Shown here piece after piece: positions 5,508 to 6,161 of a stretch of 6,161 nucleotides of DNA. This DNA comes from Quisquiliibacterium sp. (GTDB taxonomy: Bacteria > Pseudomonadota > Gammaproteobacteria > Burkholderiales > Burkholderiaceae_E). The stretch lies in contig JALRBB010000300.1 in assembly GCA_023257915.1 (NCBI GenBank), positions 1 through 6,161 on the forward strand, written 5' to 3'. The notes below the pieces were generated by a model. It saw only the letters and a program-made list of their open reading frames with translations, was not told where the DNA came from and searched no databases. The position numbers were made by a program, and so were the translations under genes. Every line of letters starts with the position of its first letter. Position 1 is the first letter of the stretch.

Positions 5508-6161
5508 TCAATCCGCCGTTGCCGTCGGCTCGGCCGCGAGTCGCTCGGCGGCCATCTCGCGCATCCGTGCGCGCTGCACCTTGGTGCCGTTCGCGCTTGC
5601 GGTGGTCGGCAGCGAGTCGACGAACCAAAATCTGGCCGGAGTCTTGAAATTGGCCATCAATTGGCGTGCCGACTCGGTCAGCGACGCTGCGTCAAGGGTG
5701 CTGTCCGGCGTGCGCACGACGAACGCCACGCAGCGCGACTGCGCGGCGATCTCGATGCCGATGACTGCAACGTCCGCAACTCCGGGTAGCGTCTTGAGTA
5801 CATCTTCGATCTCGGCTGGATTCACCAGGAAGCCCCCGAGCCGGATCGCGTCTCCGCGCCGTGTCTCGAACACGAAGCTGCCGTCGGCGCGCAGATGGCC
5901 GATGTCGCCGGTGCGAAAGAATCCGTCTGCGCCGATCGCATCGGCGCTGGCTTGAGCGTCATTCAGGTAGCCCGCGAAGTTGCCTCGCGAGGCGATTTCG
6001 ATCTCACCGCTGACGCCCGGAGCTGCCAGGTCGCCGGACGCGAGGTCGCGGATGCGTACCTGCGCAGACGGGCTTGCCGGTGTGCCGCCGCCACGTACCC
6101 GTTCGGCAAGCGGCAGTGCAGCGGACTGTACCGAGAACAGTGCCTGCACTTCGCTCGATCC
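5508..6161 (-). CDS. AMP-forming acyl-CoA ligase, C-terminal part (5' end outside window)
   Basis: The frame is open through the right edge; 217 residues are visible, about 40% of a typical 500-560 residue ligase. The family forms an acyl-adenylate from an acid and ATP, then the CoA thioester, in the cytosol. The first visible residues, GSSE, fit the A5 motif (usually YGxTE), so the visible GTG at 6149 is internal and not a start. RTGD (83-86) is the A7 motif with the ribose-binding Asp. RRGDAIRLGGFLVNPAEIE (101-119) is the A8 hinge and following region, with Gly where many members have Lys before the Asp. NGTKVQR (191-197) carries the probable catalytic Lys194 of A10. The tail is Ala- and Glu-rich. 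It is first among the visible genes of the minus-strand operon, and its stop lies 15 bases before the iclR-type start. The acid substrate cannot be told because the acid-binding half is outside; fatty, aromatic and cyclic acids are all possible. Confidence 0.9.
   Translation of the reverse strand, partial: GSSEVQALFSVQSAALPLAERVRGGGTPASPSAQVRIRDLASGDLAAPGVSGEIEIASRGNFAGYLNDAQASADAIGADGFFRTGDIGHLRADGSFVFETRRGDAIRLGGFLVNPAEIEDVLKTLPGVADVAVIGIEIAAQSRCVAFVVRTPDSTLDAASLTESARQLMANFKTPARFWFVDSLPTTASANGTKVQRARMREMAAERLAAEPTATAD

Noticed and set aside
4527..5789. 420-codon open frame on the plus strand
   Set aside because: It runs antisense across the start of the NDP-forming synthetase, the whole iclR-type gene and the ligase 3' end. 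The product is rich in Arg, Gly and His with no recognisable domain, while the minus-strand products are clear.
1..6161. GATC at both ends of the window
   Set aside because: It may reflect a restriction-fragment boundary or chance. GATC is frequent throughout the sequence, so nothing biological can be drawn from it.

Overview
This is a GC-rich window with six tightly packed protein genes. Two of them run off the window edges. The codon use, the divergent LysR/transporter layout and the protein families fit a Betaproteobacterium, most likely Burkholderiales (a Bordetella/Achromobacter/Cupriavidus-like bacterium). That placement is inferred from sequence style and recalled families, not from a search. 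No RNA gene, insertion sequence, CRISPR array or phage signal was seen.

Left part, minus strand (1..2188): a 10-helix permease of the SbtA family (sodium-dependent bicarbonate transporter family) is followed 62 bases later by pobA, 4-hydroxybenzoate 3-monooxygenase, which is cut by the left window edge. The spacing and the lack of a terminator suggest co-transcription. A LysR-type regulator of the CbbR/CmpR type (2272..3186, plus strand) is divergent from the permease. The two genes share an 83-base, AT-rich intergenic region that holds a good sigma-70 promoter for the regulator and helically phased TNA triplets resembling CbbR half-sites.

Right part, minus strand (3215..6161): transcription order is the C-terminal part of an AMP-forming acyl-CoA ligase, then an IclR-family regulator 15 bases later, then a stand-alone alpha-type NDP-forming acyl-CoA synthetase 61 bases later. 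This looks like one operon. It ends tail-to-tail with the LysR gene, with only 28 bases between the two stop codons.

Working together (inference): the right operon probably activates an organic acid, plausibly an aromatic or phenylpropanoid acid, to its CoA thioester under IclR control. The left operon oxidises 4-hydroxybenzoate to protocatechuate. The most interesting point is the pairing of a bicarbonate-type permease and a CbbR-like regulator with pobA, with no carbon-fixation gene in view. The permease may therefore serve an aromatic acid, or link inorganic carbon to aromatic metabolism.
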